DNA of 6,445 bases, from contig JAHEKO010000224.1 in assembly GCA_024638355.1 (NCBI GenBank), positions 1 through 6,445 of the forward strand, read 5' to 3'. The notes beneath the pieces were generated by a model, which saw only the letters and a program-made list of their open reading frames with translations, did no database searches and had not been told where the DNA came from. Shown in pieces: positions 5,241 through 6,445 of this stretch. This stretch comes from Acidobacteriota bacterium (GTDB lineage Bacteria > Acidobacteriota > Thermoanaerobaculia > Multivoradales > JAHEKO01). Made by a program: the position numbers and the translations under genes. The stretch's first letter is position 1. Each line of letters opens with the position of its first letter.

Positions 5241-5257
5241 ACTACGGGGGAAGAAGC

Positions 5258-5575
5258 ATGCAGCAGATCGGCAAGTGGGCTTTCATCGTCGGCCTGGTGA
5301 TCGCGGTTCTAGCGGGAATCGGCCTGGATCAGACCTGGTTCACCTGGGTTCTCGCCCTCCTGGGCCTGATCGTCGGTATCCTGAACGTGACCTCGGGCGA
5401 GACGCAGGGCTTTCTGCTCGCCGCGATCGCGCTGATGCTGTCGGCCAACGCCGTTCAGGCGATACCCTTCGTCGGCGCGCAGCTGACCCAGATCCTGTCC
5501 AACGTGGTCGCCTTCATGGCGGCGGCGGTTCTGGTTGTCGCGCTCCGCGCGCTGTTCGAGACCGTGCGCGACTAG
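5258..5575 (+). CDS. Small four-helix membrane protein of unknown function
   Basis: A 105-residue, very hydrophobic protein. Four transmembrane segments can be drawn at about 7-23, 28-44, 52-72 and 79-98, with short loops; the second carries the Gly-spaced LALLGLIVGILNV (33-44 region) and the last ends in a charged tail (RALFETVRD). The short N-terminus carries one Lys (K6). There is no enzymatic motif or lipobox. It resembles small hypothetical membrane proteins scattered in bacteria and archaea, but no named family is claimed. The start is the ATG at 5258 with a purine-rich GGGGGAAG (5246-5253) before it. It lies 75 nt after the BlaI-like gene and 60 nt before the sigma factor gene, all on one strand, with its own possible promoter. 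It is a candidate target of the repressor, but this is inferred from position only. Confidence 0.78.
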   Translation: MQQIGKWAFIVGLVIAVLAGIGLDQTWFTWVLALLGLIVGILNVTSGETQGFLLAAIALMLSANAVQAIPFVGAQLTQILSNVVAFMAAAVLVVALRALFETVRD

Positions 5576-5635
5576 CCTGCAAGTTGCCGGAGGCGAAGGA
5601 TTTGCCCATCTCACCAACTCATACCGGCTAGGCGG

Positions 5636-6250
5636 ATGAAGAGGCTGGACCGTGGCACCGACAAGGTTCTGGTGGGCCGTCTCCTGGCCGGGGACGAGCG
5701 GGCCTTCGAGGAGTTCTTCGAGGTCTACTTTCCGCGCCTCTACCGCTTTGCCCTGGCCCGGCTCGATCACAATGCCGACGCCGCCGAAGAGGTGGTCCAG
5801 GCGACCCTTACCAAGGTGATCCGGAAGCTGCACACCTTCCGCGGAGAGGCCGCTCTGTTCTCGTGGCTGTGCACCTTTTGCCGCCATCAGATCAGCGCCT
5901 TCTACCGTCAGCGCCAGCGCCAGCCGCGCCCCGTAGAGCTGATGGAGGACGAGCCCGAGATCCTGGCCGCCCTCGAGTCGCTCTCGGCGACGGCCGACTT
6001 CGACCCCGACGAACAGCTTCGCCGCAAGGAGCTGGCCCGCCTGGTCCAGGTCACCCTCGACCACCTGCCACCCCGCTATGGCGACGCGCTCGAATGGAAA
6101 TACATACACGGCATGACCGTCAAGGAGATCGCGGCGCTGCTGGACATCGGCCCCAAGGCGGCCGAGTCGTTGCTGACACGGGCGCGACAGGCCTTCCGCG
6201 ACGGCTTCGGCACCCTGGGCCGCGGCCTCGCCGAGGCGAAGTTGGGATGA
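5636..6250 (+). CDS. ECF-type sigma-70 family RNA polymerase sigma factor
   Basis: A 204-residue sigma factor with the two-domain ECF layout. Region 2 covers about 8-95: VGRLLAGDERAFEEFFEVY (13-31), the core-binding helix around DAAEEVVQATLTKVIRKL (48-65), then FRGEAALFSWL (68-78), the -10-recognition part, and a basic helix ending RQRQRQ (91-96). An acidic linker (101-127) follows. Region 4 covers about 131-192, with LDHLPPRYGDALEWKYIHG (141-159) and the helix-turn-helix MTVKEIAALLDIGPKAAES (160-178) leading to LLTRARQAFRDGF (179-191), which binds the -35 element. Unusual is C79-x-x-C82-x-H84 in region 2. Such factors direct polymerase to small regulons and are held by a partner encoded next door; the gene starting 4 nt downstream fits that role. 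The ATG at 5636 has AGGCGG touching it, too close for a normal SD, but the region 2 start at residue 8 supports it. Confidence 0.9.
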   Translation: MKRLDRGTDKVLVGRLLAGDERAFEEFFEVYFPRLYRFALARLDHNADAAEEVVQATLTKVIRKLHTFRGEAALFSWLCTFCRHQISAFYRQRQRQPRPVELMEDEPEILAALESLSATADFDPDEQLRRKELARLVQVTLDHLPPRYGDALEWKYIHGMTVKEIAALLDIGPKAAESLLTRARQAFRDGFGTLGRGLAEAKLG

Positions 6251-6254
6251 CGAG

Positions 6255-6445
6255 ATGAACGAAGAGAGAGACACTTCCCTAGACGCACGGGCCTCCTCCG
6301 GCGATCACATCGGCCGGTTGCTGCGTCTCGCGGGCCCGCGTCCCGCCGTACCGCAGGAGCGTGCGGAGCGCGTACGGGGCTCCGTGCGTGCCCACTGGCG
6401 CGGTGCGGTGCGCGCGCGGCGGCGGCGGCGCTGGCTGGCCGGCGG
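6255..6445 (+). CDS. Partial gene, probable FecR-like sigma regulator (N-terminus only)
   Basis: The reading frame opens at ATG 6255, four nt after the sigma factor stop, and runs off the window after 63 codons. The visible part is a polar start (MNEERDTSLDARASSGDHIG), then RLLRLAGPRPAVPQERAERV (21-40), a helix-like stretch with Trp48, and an Arg-rich segment (RARRRRRW, 53-60) followed by Leu-Ala-Gly at the edge. This layout, a short cytoplasmic region followed by a positive cluster before a presumed membrane helix, fits anti-sigma or FecR-type proteins, and the LRLAGPRPAVP stretch recalls FecR-domain proteins of Acidobacteriota that follow ECF sigma genes. The periplasmic FecR domain that would prove it is outside the window. 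GGGA seven nt before the ATG may serve as SD. The near-overlap with the sigma gene indicates co-transcription and probably coupled translation. Confidence 0.65.
   Translation, partial: MNEERDTSLDARASSGDHIGRLLRLAGPRPAVPQERAERVRGSVRAHWRGAVRARRRRRWLAG

Noticed and set aside
4801..5631. 276-codon plus-strand frame over the repressor and membrane protein genes
   Set aside because: It runs out of frame through a clear BlaI-family gene and a clear membrane protein gene; the product is Arg/Gly/Pro-rich noise.
5309..6274. 321-codon minus-strand frame opposite the membrane protein and sigma factor genes
   Set aside because: It spans two well-supported genes and their gap, has no recognisable domain and is explained by codon bias.
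6417..6428. (CGG)4 run as a microsatellite
   Set aside because: Four in-frame Arg codons in a GC-rich basic segment just before a presumed membrane helix; too short to be a meaningful repeat tract.

Overview
The window is high-GC bacterial DNA with strong G/C preference at third codon positions and clear Shine-Dalgarno sequences ahead of several genes. The gene content suggests an Acidobacteriota-like organism, perhaps a Thermoanaerobaculia-type lineage: a LolA-like exported protein next to a ~1,050-residue secreted BNR/VPS10-type propeller protein, an orphan BlaI-family repressor, and an ECF sigma factor followed by a FecR-like start. This placement is from remembered family resemblance, not a search. 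No rRNA, tRNA, CRISPR array, insertion sequence or phage gene was seen.

Left part (1-4064, + strand): two genes for exported proteins lie 89 nt apart, each with a signal peptide and its own SD. The first (49-801) encodes a LolA/LppX-like beta-rich periplasmic protein. The second (891-4064) encodes a protein with eleven Asp-box (BNR) motifs, probably two beta-propellers, then a beta-sandwich-like and a helical C-terminal region. Three perfect inverted repeats sit back to back between them (781-866) and could act as a partial terminator or an mRNA stabiliser.

Middle part (4065-4846): a convergent junction holds an AT-rich palindrome, TACTA-N6-TAGTA, whose arms match those of classical BlaI/MecI operators. 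Two small minus-strand genes of unknown function follow (4642-4457 and 4384-4196). They share a reading frame, are separated by a single TGA and a T7 tract, and have a plausible promoter at 4736-4708. A 204-bp divergent region then separates them from the regulator gene.

Right part (4847-6445, + strand): a BlaI/MecI-family repressor (4847-5182) without the usual M56 sensor peptidase beside it, a four-helix small membrane protein (5258-5575), an ECF-type sigma factor (5636-6250), and, 4 nt later, the start of a protein cut by the window edge (6255-6445). That last protein has an Arg-rich stretch at the point where a membrane segment would begin and resembles FecR-type regulators. The last two genes form a likely sigma/regulator pair. 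No link between the left and right halves is visible beyond the possible BlaI operator in the middle.
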